This document shows positions 5,847 to 5,921 of a stretch of DNA of 5,921 nt, piece after piece (position 1 is the stretch's first letter; the number at the start of each line of letters is the position of its first letter). Origin of the DNA: CAZSVI01 sp964610205. GTDB taxonomy: Bacteria > Bacillota > Clostridia > DSM-8532. Below the pieces are notes generated by a model, which was given only the letters and a program-made list of their open reading frames with translations, ran no database searches and was not told the DNA's origin. Position numbers and translations under genes: made by a program. The stretch is from the NCBI GenBank assembly GCA_964610205.1, contig CAZSVI010000169.1, positions 1-5,921 of the forward strand, written 5' to 3'.

Positions 5847-5921
5847 TTAAAAATACAGTTTACCGTATTTAATGCCTGCATCGATAAACATTAAATAGTT
5901 CTCTATCATCTTCTCACTGAT
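5847..5921 (-). CDS. C-terminal end of an unrecognised protein (5' part beyond the window)
   Basis: On the minus strand the frame is open from the right edge for 24 codons and ends with TAA at 5847-5849. The peptide ends ENYLMFIDAGIKYGKLYF, a mix of charged, aromatic and aliphatic residues that reads like a genuine protein C-terminus. It is too short to assign a family. It would be convergent with the AIM24 gene, with the 198-base repeat-bearing gap 5649-5846 between them. An open frame of this size can occur by chance, so the call is moderate. Confidence 0.5.
   Translation of the reverse strand: MSEKMIENYLMFIDAGIKYGKLYF

Noticed and set aside
1..5921. CRISPR arrays, tRNA or rRNA genes, transposases
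   Set aside because: No regularly spaced direct repeats, cloverleaf-like sequence, rRNA segment or transposase-like protein was seen on either strand.

Overview
The window looks like a stretch of chromosome from an anaerobic, fermentative bacterium, most likely a member of the Clostridia. The evidence is a pair of NuoE/NuoF-like subunits typical of soluble clostridial [FeFe]-hydrogenase or NAD-linked dehydrogenase complexes, a membrane pyrophosphatase, strong purine-rich Shine-Dalgarno sites, and a zinc-ribbon/AIM24 protein of a kind seen in Gram-positive bacteria. The assignment comes from gene content and family recognition only; no database search was possible.

Layout. Bases 1-1638 (minus strand) hold a NuoF/HydB-type flavoprotein that runs off the left edge and lacks only its C-terminal part. 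It is preceded 18 bases upstream by a NuoE/HydC-type [2Fe-2S] subunit (1657-2145, minus), so the two form an operon whose next gene, probably the catalytic subunit, lies outside the window. Bases 2146-2454 are non-coding and hold a leader with several inverted repeats in front of hydC and the 3' end of the next unit. Bases 2455-4536 (minus) encode a complete membrane-bound, proton-pumping-type pyrophosphatase (HppA) with the K+-independence signature. Bases 4537-4790 form a divergent intergenic region with a good promoter facing right. Bases 4791-5648 (plus) encode a zinc-ribbon plus AIM24-domain protein of unknown function. Bases 5649-5846 separate convergent genes and hold two imperfect inverted repeats, one of which resembles a widespread interspersed palindromic repeat. 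Bases 5847-5921 (minus) are the last 24 codons of an unrecognised gene entering from the right.

How the genes fit together. HydC and HydB would form the NAD(P)H-oxidising/reducing diaphorase part of a soluble electron-bifurcating or NAD-dependent redox enzyme, and HppA would conserve energy from pyrophosphate as an ion gradient. Both fit an energy-limited fermentative lifestyle, but a direct functional link is inference from adjacency. The AIM24 protein has no evident link to them.

I did not find a convincing new multi-gene system. The points most worth a second look are an Asp at the position of a functionally important Glu in HppA, the structured leader of hydC, the zinc-ribbon/AIM24 fusion with its internal repeats, and the palindromic repeat at 5750-5822.
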